Positions 27,672-35,004 are shown, counted from the stretch's first letter. The stretch: 42,004 nucleotides of DNA from UBA10107 sp964572885 (GCA_964572885.1 CAZNFC010000002.1:1-42004); one strand, 5' to 3'. The notes: a model not told the origin generated them from the sequence alone. Program-made: numbers and translations.

Positions 27672-28121
27672 ATGATGTATTATACGCATCTGATATTTGC
27701 TTTTTTAGCAGGATTACTTGGAATAAAATTGTTTCATCCGTCAAATCAGATTCTATTCATGGTTTTAGTGTTATTCTCAGGGCTTCTTCCTGACATAGAC
27801 CATCCTAAATCAAAGCTTGGAAGGTATTTCAGGCCGTTAAACTTCTTTATTTCGCATAGAGGGATATTCCATAGCCTGATGATTTTGCCTGTAATATCTT
27901 TATTACTTTATTATTTTAATTATAGTTATTTATCTCTTCCAATTATTGTGGGATATATCTCTCATCTTATTGGAGACGCAATAACAAAAGAAGGAATAAT
28001 GCCTCTGTATCCTGTCTCTAAGATGAGAATAAATGGATTTATTTCTGTCGGAGGATTTTTGGAGAAGATTTTGTTTATTGGCTTGGTATTGTTGTCGGGA
28101 TATTTCCTTTTTGCATTCTGA
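27672..28121 (+). CDS. YdjM-like membrane-bound metal-dependent hydrolase
   Basis: 149 residues with four hydrophobic segments. Conserved polar motifs sit between them: LPDIDHP (39-45), ISHRGIFHS (60-68) and SHLIGDAITKEG (97-108), which together form the His/Asp metal-site pattern of the YdjM/DUF457 family. Those proteins are predicted membrane hydrolases; the substrate is unknown. ATG codons at 27672 and 27675 are both possible starts. Co-transcription with the RPA-like gene is likely from the 2-base gap, but a functional link is not proven. Confidence 0.88.
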   Translation: MMYYTHLIFAFLAGLLGIKLFHPSNQILFMVLVLFSGLLPDIDHPKSKLGRYFRPLNFFISHRGIFHSLMILPVISLLLYYFNYSYLSLPIIVGYISHLIGDAITKEGIMPLYPVSKMRINGFISVGGFLEKILFIGLVLLSGYFLFAF

Positions 28122-28219
28122 ATCATCCACAGGTCATTGCTGAATATAGCTAAAACCTCTCTATACGGCTTCTTATGTCGTTTTCCTCAATTGATACCAC
28201 AGGACAACCGCGTGTGAGC

Positions 28220-28395
28220 TATATAAATGAAATGACATTATATTATATTATGTCTGAAAAAGGCAATACTCTTTGAGCGAATTCACGGCACTCAAGCCAA
28301 AAATGCTCAACAAAGGAGTACTCCATTGAAACAAAACGCGAACCCGAAAGGGAGTGGCTGAAAAATTTCAGTTTACCAGCAAGGAGGTATTCAAA
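28220..28395 (+). promoter_or_regulatory. Promoter and structured leader of the 91-residue gene
   Basis: A TATA box, TATATAAATG (28220-28229), predicts a start near 28247 and a leader of about 150 bases. The leader can fold: TACTC (28267-28271) and TTGAGC (28273-28278) pair with GCTCAA (28305-28310) and GAGTA (28316-28320), leaving a bulge. A GGC/GCC hairpin lies inside, and CCC-GAAA-GGG and CTGAAA...TTTCAG hairpins come next. An AAGGAGGT site (28380-28388) precedes the ATG. It could be a regulatory leader or a separate small RNA; no known class recognised. Confidence 0.5.
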
Positions 28396-28671
28396 ATGGA
28401 AAACAAAAAAGGACCTGAAAAGGTTTTTTCAACAGGTGCGATACAGGTGGCTGTATGGCGAAATGATTCTGTATCAAAAGACGGTTCAAAATCCGAATTT
28501 AGGACAGTAAATCTTCAAAGAAGGTATGCTGACAAAGCAGGCGAATGGAAATCGACTTCTGTGATGAGAGTTAATGATCTGCCTAAAGCTGCATTAGCTT
28601 TGAACAAAGCATTCGAATATCTTGTCATGAAAGGGCAGGATTCAGAATTCATCGAAGAAATCGTGGTGTAA
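28396..28671 (+). CDS. Small conserved-looking protein of unknown function beside radA
   Basis: 91 residues from the ATG 7-8 bases after a perfect Shine-Dalgarno site; the longer frame from 28354 would place this SD inside the gene, so I reject it. The sequence is beta-rich then helical: FSTGAIQVAVWRND, FRTVNLQRRYAD, KSTSVMRVNDLPKAALALNKAFEYLV. I recall short archaeal and bacterial proteins of this shape only as hypothetical. The 46-base gap to radA suggests a shared transcript, so a role in DNA binding or recombination is possible but unproven. Confidence 0.85.
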   Translation: MENKKGPEKVFSTGAIQVAVWRNDSVSKDGSKSEFRTVNLQRRYADKAGEWKSTSVMRVNDLPKAALALNKAFEYLVMKGQDSEFIEEIVV

Positions 28672-28717
28672 AAACCACCTTTCTTAATTTTATAAAAAAA
28701 CAAGAGGTAATTAAAAA

Positions 28718-29758
28718 ATGGAAACAGAAGTATTAATAAATGAAGATATGATGTTAAACTCTATGGATGAAAATGTCGAAGAGTCCAAAGAGAAGGTAAG
28801 AAAGAAATCCAAAGCAGATCTTACTCTGGAAGATCTTCCGGGAGTGGGAGCAGCTACAGCTGAAAAGCTTATGTCGTGCGGATATGACAATCTGATTGCA
28901 GTTGCAGTAGCAACTCCAGGTCAGCTTGTAGATGCATCAGGAGTCTCTGAAGCAGTAGCAAGAAAAATGATAAACACCGCAAGAGAGCTACTTGATATGG
29001 GATTCGAATCAGGTAATGATGTCCTGAAGAAAAGAGAAAAAGTCATTAGAATAACCACAGGCTCAAAAGCTTTCGATGCAATCATGAACGGCGGATTTGA
29101 AACCGGAGCAATAACAGAATGTTTCGGTGAATTCGGTTCAGGTAAGACGCAGGTAGGACATGCTTTGGCTGTCAATACTATCAAAGTATATCCAAAAGCA
29201 AGTGTCGTATATATCGACACTGAAAATACTTTCAGACCAGAAAGGATCATTCAGCTTGCTAACGGGGCAGGATTGGATCCTGTAAAAGTCTTGAAGCAAA
29301 TCAAAGTTGCAAAAGCTTACAACTCAGATCATCAGATGTTATTGGCTGAAAAAGTCCAGGATTTGATATCTAAAGAAGGAAACGACGTGAAACTTGTCGT
29401 GGTTGATTCACTGACTGCGCATTTCAGGGCAGAGTTCATCGGAAGAGGAACTTTAGCTGAAAGACAGCAGAAGCTGAACAAGCACATGCACACATTATCA
29501 AAGCTTGCAGACATGAACAATCTATGTGTTTATGTCACAAATCAGGTAATGGCAAAGCCAGACCAATTCTTTGGAGATCCGACCCAGTCAATAGGCGGAC
29601 ACATAGTAGGTCACGCTTCGACATTCAGAATCTATTTGCGTAAAGGCAAGAAAGGAACAAGAGTTGCAAAACTTATTGATGCACCTAACTTAGCTGATGC
29701 AGAATGCGGCTTCCAGGTTGAAGAATCCGGTTTGAAGGACTTAAAGGCAGAGAAGTAA
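28718..29758 (+). CDS. radA: DNA repair and recombination protein RadA
   Basis: 346 residues, normal for archaeal RadA. It has an N-terminal helix-hairpin-helix domain (LEDLPGVGAATAEKL, about 37-51), an oligomerisation motif F-E-S-G at 96-99 similar to the F-K-S-G of methanogen RadA, Walker A GEFGSGKT (137-144), Walker B LVVVDS and the L2 region ending QVMAKPDQFF. It forms filaments on single-stranded DNA and carries out strand exchange. GAGGT precedes the ATG. A T-rich run after the stop is a probable terminator. RadB is encoded nearby on the other strand. Confidence 0.97.
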   Translation: METEVLINEDMMLNSMDENVEESKEKVRKKSKADLTLEDLPGVGAATAEKLMSCGYDNLIAVAVATPGQLVDASGVSEAVARKMINTARELLDMGFESGNDVLKKREKVIRITTGSKAFDAIMNGGFETGAITECFGEFGSGKTQVGHALAVNTIKVYPKASVVYIDTENTFRPERIIQLANGAGLDPVKVLKQIKVAKAYNSDHQMLLAEKVQDLISKEGNDVKLVVVDSLTAHFRAEFIGRGTLAERQQKLNKHMHTLSKLADMNNLCVYVTNQVMAKPDQFFGDPTQSIGGHIVGHASTFRIYLRKGKKGTRVAKLIDAPNLADAECGFQVEESGLKDLKAEK

Positions 29759-29764
29759 TTCCTG

Positions 29765-29786
29765 CTTTTTTTATTTTATTTTTTCC
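29765..29786 (+). terminator. T-rich terminator after radA
   Basis: A run of almost only T (TTTTTTTATTTTATTTTTT) directly follows the radA stop. It overlaps the 3' end of the convergent small gene. Confidence 0.55.
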
Positions 29787-29994
29787 TATTTTCTATCACA
29801 AAAGTTGTATCAATAATCAAACCACCGACACCGATAATCAAAGGAATCCAGGATAGTTTATTTCCGATATTTATTTCATATATTGCATAAATGACAAGTA
29901 TTATCCAGAAAGGTATAGCGAACCTGTCAGCTATTGTAGCAACTTTAACCCAATTGTTCATCATGAACCATAAAAGCCCAACATTTATAAACAT
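29776..29994 (-). CDS. Small membrane protein, unknown
   Basis: The frame extends back to 30048, but the start at 29994 (MFINVGLLWFMMNN) fits better. A TATA-like TTATTTAT on the minus strand lies near 30015-30025, so transcription would begin close to 29996. The 72-residue product has two to three hydrophobic segments and no recognised motif. It is convergent with radA and divergent from the TRAM gene. It may be a real small membrane gene, but evidence is limited to frame length and hydrophobicity. Confidence 0.55.
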   Translation of the reverse strand: MFINVGLLWFMMNNWVKVATIADRFAIPFWIILVIYAIYEINIGNKLSWIPLIIGVGGLIIDTTFVIENRKK

Positions 29995-30063
29995 ATATAA
30001 CAATTTTAATCTTAACATAAATAATGCGTCAAAAGCGCATGAAAACATAGGTGAAATATAAAC

Positions 30064-30453
30064 ATGTACGGAGAAAATAGAGATAGGAGAGGCGGTGGCG
30101 GTTTCAGGGGAGATCGTGACAGTGGTTACGGCGACAGGCCGAATTTTGTCCCGGTTAATGTCGGCGATGAAATAGATGTGAAGATAGAAGCTGTCGGAGA
30201 GAAAGGCGACGGCGTAGCAAAGGTTAAGGGATTTGTTCTATTCGTCCCTAACGTCAAAGAAGGAGACCTTGTAAGAGTAAGAGTTACAAAAGTCTTAAGA
30301 AAAGTCGGATTCGCAGAATCATTAGGTCCTGCACAAGGTCCAATAGCTGTCGATAACAAGCCAGCTCCAAAACCAGCTAAGAAAGAAGAGCCAGAAGAAG
30401 ATTTGTCAGGAAATGACTCAGAAGACTTCGGCGATTTCGAAGAATCTAAATAA
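30064..30453 (+). CDS. TRAM-domain RNA-binding protein with RGG-rich N-terminus
   Basis: 129 residues. The first 25 are Arg/Gly-rich (RRGGGGFRGDRDSGYGDR). Residues about 32-92 form a single TRAM domain (VNVGDEIDVKIEAVGEKGDG, VKGFVLFVPNVKEGDLV, VRVTKVLRKVGFAE), the fold that binds RNA in archaeal cold-shock-like TRAM proteins. An acidic tail ends it. Archaea commonly have stand-alone TRAM proteins as RNA chaperones; the RGG head is less usual and should add RNA binding. A GGTGA site is 9 bases before the ATG. A T-rich terminator follows. Confidence 0.9.
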   Translation: MYGENRDRRGGGGFRGDRDSGYGDRPNFVPVNVGDEIDVKIEAVGEKGDGVAKVKGFVLFVPNVKEGDLVRVRVTKVLRKVGFAESLGPAQGPIAVDNKPAPKPAKKEEPEEDLSGNDSEDFGDFEESK

Positions 30454-30455
30454 TT

Positions 30456-30479
30456 CTTTTTATTTTTTATTTATTTTAA
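30456..30479 (+). terminator. T-rich terminator after the TRAM gene
   Basis: TTCTTTTTATTTTTTATTTATTTT follows the stop at once, in the usual style of archaeal termination. Confidence 0.5.
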
Positions 30480-30779
30480 TTTAGAATCTAACGATTGATA
30501 ATTTCTTGGAACTTCTAATTTTGCTGCCTGTTCATAATGTCGCATTTGATTCTGAAGATTAACCGGTTGATAAGTATTAGCCATCGCGGCACCACTCATC
30601 AAAACCCAGCAGAGATATTTCAACTTAATACTTGGTATCATTCCATCAAATGTTGTATTTACTAGATGGTACTTTCCTCTTTTATCTTCTGCTATTTTAT
30701 GAGTAAATGGCAAAGGATGTATGAATAGAGCAAAATTACTTAATTCAACTACAATCTTTTCTACTAATCCTTTTTTCAT
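30471..30779 (-). CDS. Hypothetical protein, 102 residues
   Basis: A complete frame starting MKKGLVEKIVVEL with no membrane helix of full length. A TATA element on the minus strand (GTTTATAAAG, 30822-30831) predicts a transcript start near 30797, just before the ATG. There is a Pro/His-rich LFIHPLPFTHK region and a single Cys. I do not recognise a family. It converges with the TRAM gene. Confidence 0.6.
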   Translation of the reverse strand: MKKGLVEKIVVELSNFALFIHPLPFTHKIAEDKRGKYHLVNTTFDGMIPSIKLKYLCWVLMSGAAMANTYQPVNLQNQMRHYEQAAKLEVPRNYQSLDSKLK

Positions 30780-30820
30780 GATGGTCTCAAGGACATTCTA
30801 ATATAAAAACATTACAGTAA

Positions 30821-30832
30821 CCTTTATAAACC
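30821..30832. promoter_or_regulatory. Palindromic TATA element serving two directions
   Basis: CCTTTATAAACC reads as a TATA box on both strands (CTTTATAAAC and GTTTATAAAG). Predicted starts are near 30850 for uS2 and 30797 for the 102-residue gene. Confidence 0.5.
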
Positions 30833-30849
30833 ACCTCAGTTCTCAAATT

Positions 30850-30951
30850 ATCATTGCCTCGTATGAAGCATGGCACGAAAGTGGGCTTCAGACACGTTGT
30901 CCGGGCGATAGAAGGACAATAGAACTTAAAGATTCTATTGTTAAATTAAAC
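30850..30951 (+). promoter_or_regulatory. Structured leader of the uS2 gene
   Basis: About 100 bases lie between the predicted transcript start and ATG 30952. Hairpin 1 is GAAGC...CAC-GAAA-GTG...GCTTC (30865-30889). Hairpin 2 pairs TTGTCC (30897-30902) with GGACAA (30914-30919). Hairpin 3 pairs ACAATAGAA (30916-30924) with TTCTATTGT (30933-30941). Hairpins 2 and 3 share the ACAA at 30916-30919, so they cannot form together. No clear Shine-Dalgarno site is seen. Confidence 0.5.
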
Positions 30952-31554
30952 ATGGCAGAACAAAAAGAAATGCAAGTACCTGTAGAGCTTTATCTAAAGG
31001 CAGGAATACACATAGGAACAAAATTCAAATCAAAGTACATGGAGCCGTTCATATACAAGATAAGGCCAGATGGTTTATTCATCCTTAATTTAGAGAAAGT
31101 TGACCAAAGAATAGGTTTGGCTGCAAAATTCTTGTCGCAGTTCAATCCAGAAGACATCTTAATAGTTTCAAGAAGAGAAAACGGTTGGAAGCCGATAAAA
31201 GCATTCTCAAAACTGACAGGAGTCACAGTTTTTGCAGGGAGATACCCTCCTGGAATATTGACTAACACAAGCTTAAAGAATTTCATGGAAAAGAAAGTGT
31301 TGTTAGTAACTGATCCATGGCCAGACAAGAACGCAGTCGAGGATGCAGGAAGAGTAGGAATCCCAGTCATCGGATTATGCGACACAAACAATCAGGCAAA
31401 TGAAGTAGATCTGGTCGTTCCGTGCAATAACAAAGGAAAGAAATCATTAGGGTTGTTCTTCTGGATATTAGCAAGAGAATATTTCAAATCGAGAGGAACA
31501 ATAAAGAAGAACGAAGACTTCACAGCTCCATTGGAAGATTTCTCAGACGAATGA
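30952..31554 (+). CDS. rps2: Small ribosomal subunit protein uS2
   Basis: 200 residues, normal for archaeal S2. Typical family sequence is present: YLKAGIHIGTK near the start, YKIRPDGLFILNLEKVDQRI, VSRREN, GRYPPGILTN, PVIGLCDTNN and DLVVPCNNKGKKSLGLFFWILAREYF. It binds the head-platform junction of the 30S subunit. In many archaea this gene follows L13-S9 and RNA polymerase subunit genes; here it stands alone with its own long leader. Its stop is directly next to the end of radB on the other strand. Confidence 0.97.
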   Translation: MAEQKEMQVPVELYLKAGIHIGTKFKSKYMEPFIYKIRPDGLFILNLEKVDQRIGLAAKFLSQFNPEDILIVSRRENGWKPIKAFSKLTGVTVFAGRYPPGILTNTSLKNFMEKKVLLVTDPWPDKNAVEDAGRVGIPVIGLCDTNNQANEVDLVVPCNNKGKKSLGLFFWILAREYFKSRGTIKKNEDFTAPLEDFSDE

Positions 31555-32241
31555 TCATTCTACATTAACGATTCCTTCATTAACAATCTTAAACAACATC
31601 TCTTTCGATTGCGGCTGTGATCTATGTTTGATCAAAGTAGCTTTTCTTATTCCGTTATGTCCCTGCTGCAGTTCGATCATGCATTTCGAGCCGTATTTCA
31701 GAATATCTCCTCCGACAATCTTGACTCCATTCGGATTTTCAAAGTCAGAATATACCTGATTGGAAATCAATACGGGAATATTGCTTTTACGGGCAATCTG
31801 TGTCAAAGCAGCAATCTGTTTGCTTAACTCGATGTTCGCATTGAAAGGTTCGTCATTGTTTCCTCTTTCCAATCGATATAGCATCGAGATAGTATCTATC
31901 ACAATCAATTTTATGTCTTTGTCAATCATTCCTTTCAGTTTTTCAAATACATCCTGCTGCTCTTCAAATGAAGTAGGCTTAAAGAAGAATATCCTCTCAA
32001 GTATCTTTTCAGTCTCGCTGCCACAGATTTGTTTTGCTCTTTCGGCTGAGAACCCTCCTTCAGTATCGACAAATATAACTTTCCCTCCATTTCTGGCTAC
32101 ATTGACGGCAGCTAAAACGCATATGTTCGTCTTTCCTGCTCCTGCAGGCCCGTAAATAGTTGTAATCACATCATTCTCGAATCCGCCTGCTAAAAGCTCA
32201 TCCAATACAGTATTTGTAGGTGTTTTTATGATTTCATCCAA
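31555..32241 (-). CDS. radB: DNA repair protein RadB
   Basis: 228 residues, consisting of a RecA/RadA ATPase core without the N-terminal helix-hairpin-helix domain, the mark of RadB. Walker A GPAGAGKT is at 31-38, VIFVDTEGGFSAER follows, Walker B is LIVIDTISMLYR, and the L2-like region reads PVLISNQVYSD. RadB is a RadA paralog that assists recombination. A TATA-like TTTAAAAAG on the minus strand near 32268-32276 lies upstream of ATG 32241. Confidence 0.94.
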   Translation of the reverse strand: MDEIIKTPTNTVLDELLAGGFENDVITTIYGPAGAGKTNICVLAAVNVARNGGKVIFVDTEGGFSAERAKQICGSETEKILERIFFFKPTSFEEQQDVFEKLKGMIDKDIKLIVIDTISMLYRLERGNNDEPFNANIELSKQIAALTQIARKSNIPVLISNQVYSDFENPNGVKIVGGDILKYGSKCMIELQQGHNGIRKATLIKHRSQPQSKEMLFKIVNEGIVNVE

Positions 32242-32353
32242 TTTAACCGCCCTAAATTATACTTAATATGAAACTTTTTAAACCTATCTCAAACTGCGTA
32301 TTTTGCCGTTATAAGCCTTAAAACCCACGAATCCTGAACATATGTTGCGAAAA

Positions 32354-32363
32354 GTTTAAAAAA
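32354..32363 (+). promoter_or_regulatory. TATA box of the glycosyltransferase operon
   Basis: GTTTAAAAAA ends about 22-30 bases before ATG 32385, so the mRNA is probably leaderless. Confidence 0.5.
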
Positions 32364-32384
32364 GAAGTTTATACTGTTTTTATC

Positions 32385-33629
32385 ATGGAGTTTGTTTTGA
32401 CAGTAATCTATACGGGAGCCTTTTTTGCGCTGTTCAGTACGTTCATTTACCTTTTGACTTTATATGAGAACAGGGAAAATCTATCAAATCCTAAGCCAAA
32501 GAAGCTTCCTAAGGTCACAGTCATTGTACCTGCATTCAATGAAGAGGGAAGAATAAAAAGAACAGTAGATTCTTTGTTGAATCTTAACTATCCTAAAAAC
32601 TTGCTGGAAATAATACTTGTAGATGACGGTTCAAGAGATAATACTCTTTCTGAAATGAAGGAATACGAATCAGATAGGGTAAGGATATTTTCAAAGAAAA
32701 ACGGAGGAAAGGCAAGCGCACTTAATCTTGGAATCGAGAAAGCAACAGGAGAGATAGTCGTCTCATTAGATGCGGATTCATTTGTAGATAAGCAATCTTT
32801 GATAAGGATGGTCGGTTACTTCAATGATCCGAATGTGGCTGCAGTCACTCCTTCAATGAAGATATGGAAACCTAAGACAATACTCCAGAAAATACAGTTC
32901 TTTGAATATATGTTCGGAATATTTTTAAGAAAAGCAGCTGCATATCTGGGAAGCATACACGTAACTCCTGGTCCTTTTAGCGCTTACAGAAAATCTTTCT
33001 TTGAGAAATATGGAGGATACCAGGAAGGAAATCTGACGGAGGATATAGAAGTTGCATTGAGGATACAATCCCATCATTTGCTTATTGAAAATGCTCCTGA
33101 TGCATACTCGTACACAATAGGCCCTTCAAAATTCATGCCGTTATTCAGGCAGAGAATAAGATGGTACTTAGGATTCCTTAATAATGTCTGGAATTATAGA
33201 AAATTATTTGGAAGAGAATACGGCACTCTTGGATTATTCTTCCTTCCAAGCGCATTCATATCGGTCTTTTTTACCATATTCCTGTCTTTTTATGCGATGA
33301 AAGTATTGCTTAGCGGTTTTATCAACAATATATTCAAATTATGGTCAATAAATTTCGATTTTCTTAAGATGTTGAATTTCAGGATAGAACCATTCTACTT
33401 AGTTCCAAGCGCAATGACGATACTCACGATTCTTTCAATATGTTTTGTTGCAGGAACCATATGGATAGCAAGAAGAATATCCGACGACAGAGAAAAGATA
33501 TTCATGCCTTCATTGCTCTCGATATTATTTTATGCGCCTCTTTTTGCATTATGGTGGCTTGTTTCATTTGCTTACAAGGCCGGCGGAAAAGATATAAAAT
33601 GGTCAGGAGTAGTCTGGAAGAAAGATTAA
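32385..33629 (+). CDS. Membrane family 2 glycosyltransferase (processive type)
   Basis: 414 residues. One N-terminal helix (about 5-27), then a GT-A domain: VTVIVPAFNEE (44-54), LVDDGSRDNT, D-A-D at 129-131 for UDP-sugar and metal, the acceptor/catalytic T-E-D at 218-220, and Q-R-I-R-W at 246-250. Three to four helices follow at the C-terminus. Q-x-x-R-W is characteristic of processive enzymes such as cellulose, hyaluronan and poly-GlcNAc synthases, so it probably makes and exports a surface polysaccharide or transfers sugar to a lipid carrier. The gene for a thioredoxin-fold membrane protein follows after one base. Confidence 0.9.
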   Translation: MEFVLTVIYTGAFFALFSTFIYLLTLYENRENLSNPKPKKLPKVTVIVPAFNEEGRIKRTVDSLLNLNYPKNLLEIILVDDGSRDNTLSEMKEYESDRVRIFSKKNGGKASALNLGIEKATGEIVVSLDADSFVDKQSLIRMVGYFNDPNVAAVTPSMKIWKPKTILQKIQFFEYMFGIFLRKAAAYLGSIHVTPGPFSAYRKSFFEKYGGYQEGNLTEDIEVALRIQSHHLLIENAPDAYSYTIGPSKFMPLFRQRIRWYLGFLNNVWNYRKLFGREYGTLGLFFLPSAFISVFFTIFLSFYAMKVLLSGFINNIFKLWSINFDFLKMLNFRIEPFYLVPSAMTILTILSICFVAGTIWIARRISDDREKIFMPSLLSILFYAPLFALWWLVSFAYKAGGKDIKWSGVVWKKD

Positions 33630-33630
33630 A

Positions 33631-34275
33631 ATGAAAAGAGAGATTCCAAGAGCGAAGTTTGCAGCCGCTTTTTTTATGACAGCATTCATATTCCTTCTCA
33701 TTATAATTACAAACAATTATTTCAATGAGGCAAAATTAAACCAGCTGAATTCTCTTTATAACAATATAAGAATAGATGCCTTGAATGCTGAAGTCCAATA
33801 TGAGATAATATCAGAGAATCCGTGTCTTGCGTTGAATTTTGATCCGATAAGCAACGAATTGTTCTCTTTGGGAGAAAAACTTACAAAGATGGAAGAAGAT
33901 TTGGGAAAAACAAATATACAGGTGCTTGATCTTAAGAAGTATTATTCTATACTTGAGATAAGGCAGTATTTATTTGTCAAAAAGTCTTCTATGCAGTGCA
34001 ATAAGCAGGCAACACCGATATTGTTCTTCTATTCAAATGAGAATGACTGTGCAGACTGTGAATCCCAAGGATTCGTGCTTAATTACATCAGAAACGCAGT
34101 AAATAACACTTATGTATATTCATTTGACGTAAATCTTGACAGTTCGGCTACAAAAGCTTTGAAGCTAAGTTATAATGTAACTTCTGTGCCCACTCTCGTG
34201 ATAAAAGACAAAGCATACCCTGGCTTCAAGAATTCTGAAGAAATATTAAAAATAATAAAAACCCAATCGAACTAA
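33631..34275 (+). CDS. Membrane-anchored thioredoxin-fold protein
   Basis: 214 residues. One N-terminal helix (about 10-28), a helical spacer (30-110), then a thioredoxin-like domain with LFFYSNENDCADC (active-site type C140-A-D-C143) and the cis-proline V-P-T at 186-188. Topology places the domain outside the membrane, where it could form or repair disulfides in exported proteins. The many Cys-rich surface proteins in this window would be fitting substrates; that is inference. Extra Cys lie at 65 and 123. It shares an operon with the glycosyltransferase. Confidence 0.83.
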   Translation: MKREIPRAKFAAAFFMTAFIFLLIIITNNYFNEAKLNQLNSLYNNIRIDALNAEVQYEIISENPCLALNFDPISNELFSLGEKLTKMEEDLGKTNIQVLDLKKYYSILEIRQYLFVKKSSMQCNKQATPILFFYSNENDCADCESQGFVLNYIRNAVNNTYVYSFDVNLDSSATKALKLSYNVTSVPTLVIKDKAYPGFKNSEEILKIIKTQSN

Positions 34276-34295
34276 AGTTCGCTGGGAATAAGAGC

Positions 34296-34496
34296 TTATC
34301 TTCTTTTTCTTAATGCTAATGCGACAGCGCCAAGAACAGCTCCGGCAGCAGCAGCAATAGCAATCGCTCTTTCTGGGTTCTTTCTGATAGCCGAATCCAC
34401 TTTTCTTCTTGCTTCTTTGGCCTTAGCTTCTGCTTTGGCTAATTGAGCTTTTACTTTCTTAACCTCAGCAATTACTTTTTTCTTGTTTATTTTCAT
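34296..34496 (-). CDS. YqjD/ElaB-like small membrane-tail protein
   Basis: 66 residues. A Lys/Ala-rich helix (KKVKAQLAKAEAKAKEARRK) is followed by KNPERAIAIAAAAGAVLG and a terminal LRKRR. This layout (charged coiled coil, N-P-E/R, Gly/Ala-rich C-terminal helix, Arg tail) is that of bacterial DUF883 proteins YqjD and ElaB, which attach ribosomes to the inner membrane. GAGGTGAA precedes the ATG. The upstream gene is a YqjE-like membrane protein, the usual bacterial partner. Confidence 0.72.
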   Translation of the reverse strand: MKINKKKVIAEVKKVKAQLAKAEAKAKEARRKVDSAIRKNPERAIAIAAAAGAVLGAVALALRKRR

Positions 34497-34506
34497 TTAT
34501 TCACCT

Positions 34507-34806
34507 CTAGTACTTTAATAATTTCGAAGACTGTGCAAGTATTACCGATATCAATAACAAAATAACACCCACAATAAGATATACTGTGCTTCTGTTTATG
34601 CCTATGATATCAACAAGATAGAATATTGATCCAAGAATAACGAAAATAACACCTAATAAAAGTAAAATCAGCGCCATAGCTCTTCTTAGAATCTTTTTTT
34701 GAGTCACCACAACAGCATTTTGAGCCTTTTCTTTTATGCCTGAGAGAACCTGTCCACTGAACACATCAAATAATATCGATTTCCAGTCACCTTCTTTCTT
34801 AGCCAT
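34507..34806 (-). CDS. Small two-helix membrane protein, YqjE/holin-superfamily-III-like
   Basis: The frame reaches 34824, but ATG 34806 (MAKKEGDWKS) suits a TATA element on the minus strand at 34832-34843, giving a leaderless start; the product is 99 residues. A helical head (SGIKEKAQNAVVVTQKKILRR) is followed by two hydrophobic helices with a short loop (DIIGINRS). The shape is that of the DUF1469 (YqjE) group, though motif evidence is weak. It is 10 bases before the YqjD-like gene on one transcript. Confidence 0.75.
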   Translation of the reverse strand: MAKKEGDWKSILFDVFSGQVLSGIKEKAQNAVVVTQKKILRRAMALILLLLGVIFVILGSIFYLVDIIGINRSTVYLIVGVILLLISVILAQSSKLLKY

Positions 34807-34851
34807 TATTACTGGTTTATACACAGTCTTTTTTAAATGTTATGTCAAAAA

Positions 34852-34922
34852 GCAGGCGCCCGGACTCGAACCGGGGATGAGAGGGTTGCAGCCTCTTGCC
34901 TTAACTGCTTGGCTACGCCTGC
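34852..34922 (-). tRNA. tRNA-Cys (GCA anticodon)
   Basis: 71 bases folding as a full cloverleaf: acceptor GCAGGCG/CGCCTGC, D stem GCC/GGC, anticodon stem AGAGG/CCTCT with loop CTGCAAC (anticodon GCA), and T stem CCCGG/CCGGG with TTCGAGT. No intron, no encoded CCA. It lies 8 bases after the tRNA-Arg and is probably in the same transcript. Confidence 0.97.
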
Positions 34923-34930
34923 ATTAAAAC

Positions 34931-35004
34931 GCGGTCGATGGGATTCGAACCCACGACTTCCAGCTTAGAAGGCTGGCACTCTATCCAAGCTGAGTTACGA
35001 CCGC
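34931..35004 (-). tRNA. tRNA-Arg (UCU anticodon)
   Basis: 74 bases: acceptor GCGGTCG/CGACCGC, D stem ACTC/GAGT, anticodon stem CCAGC/GCTGG with loop CTTCTAA (anticodon TCT), and T stem GTGGG/CCCAT with TTCGAAT. No intron and no encoded CCA. A TATA element on the minus strand (TTTAAATATTA, about 35027-35037) is 25-30 bases before its 5' end, so the mature end is near the transcription start. Confidence 0.97.

Noticed and set aside
28354..28395. Upstream extension of the 91-residue gene
   Set aside because: A strong AAGGAGGT site stands just before ATG 28396, which would be internal to the longer version.
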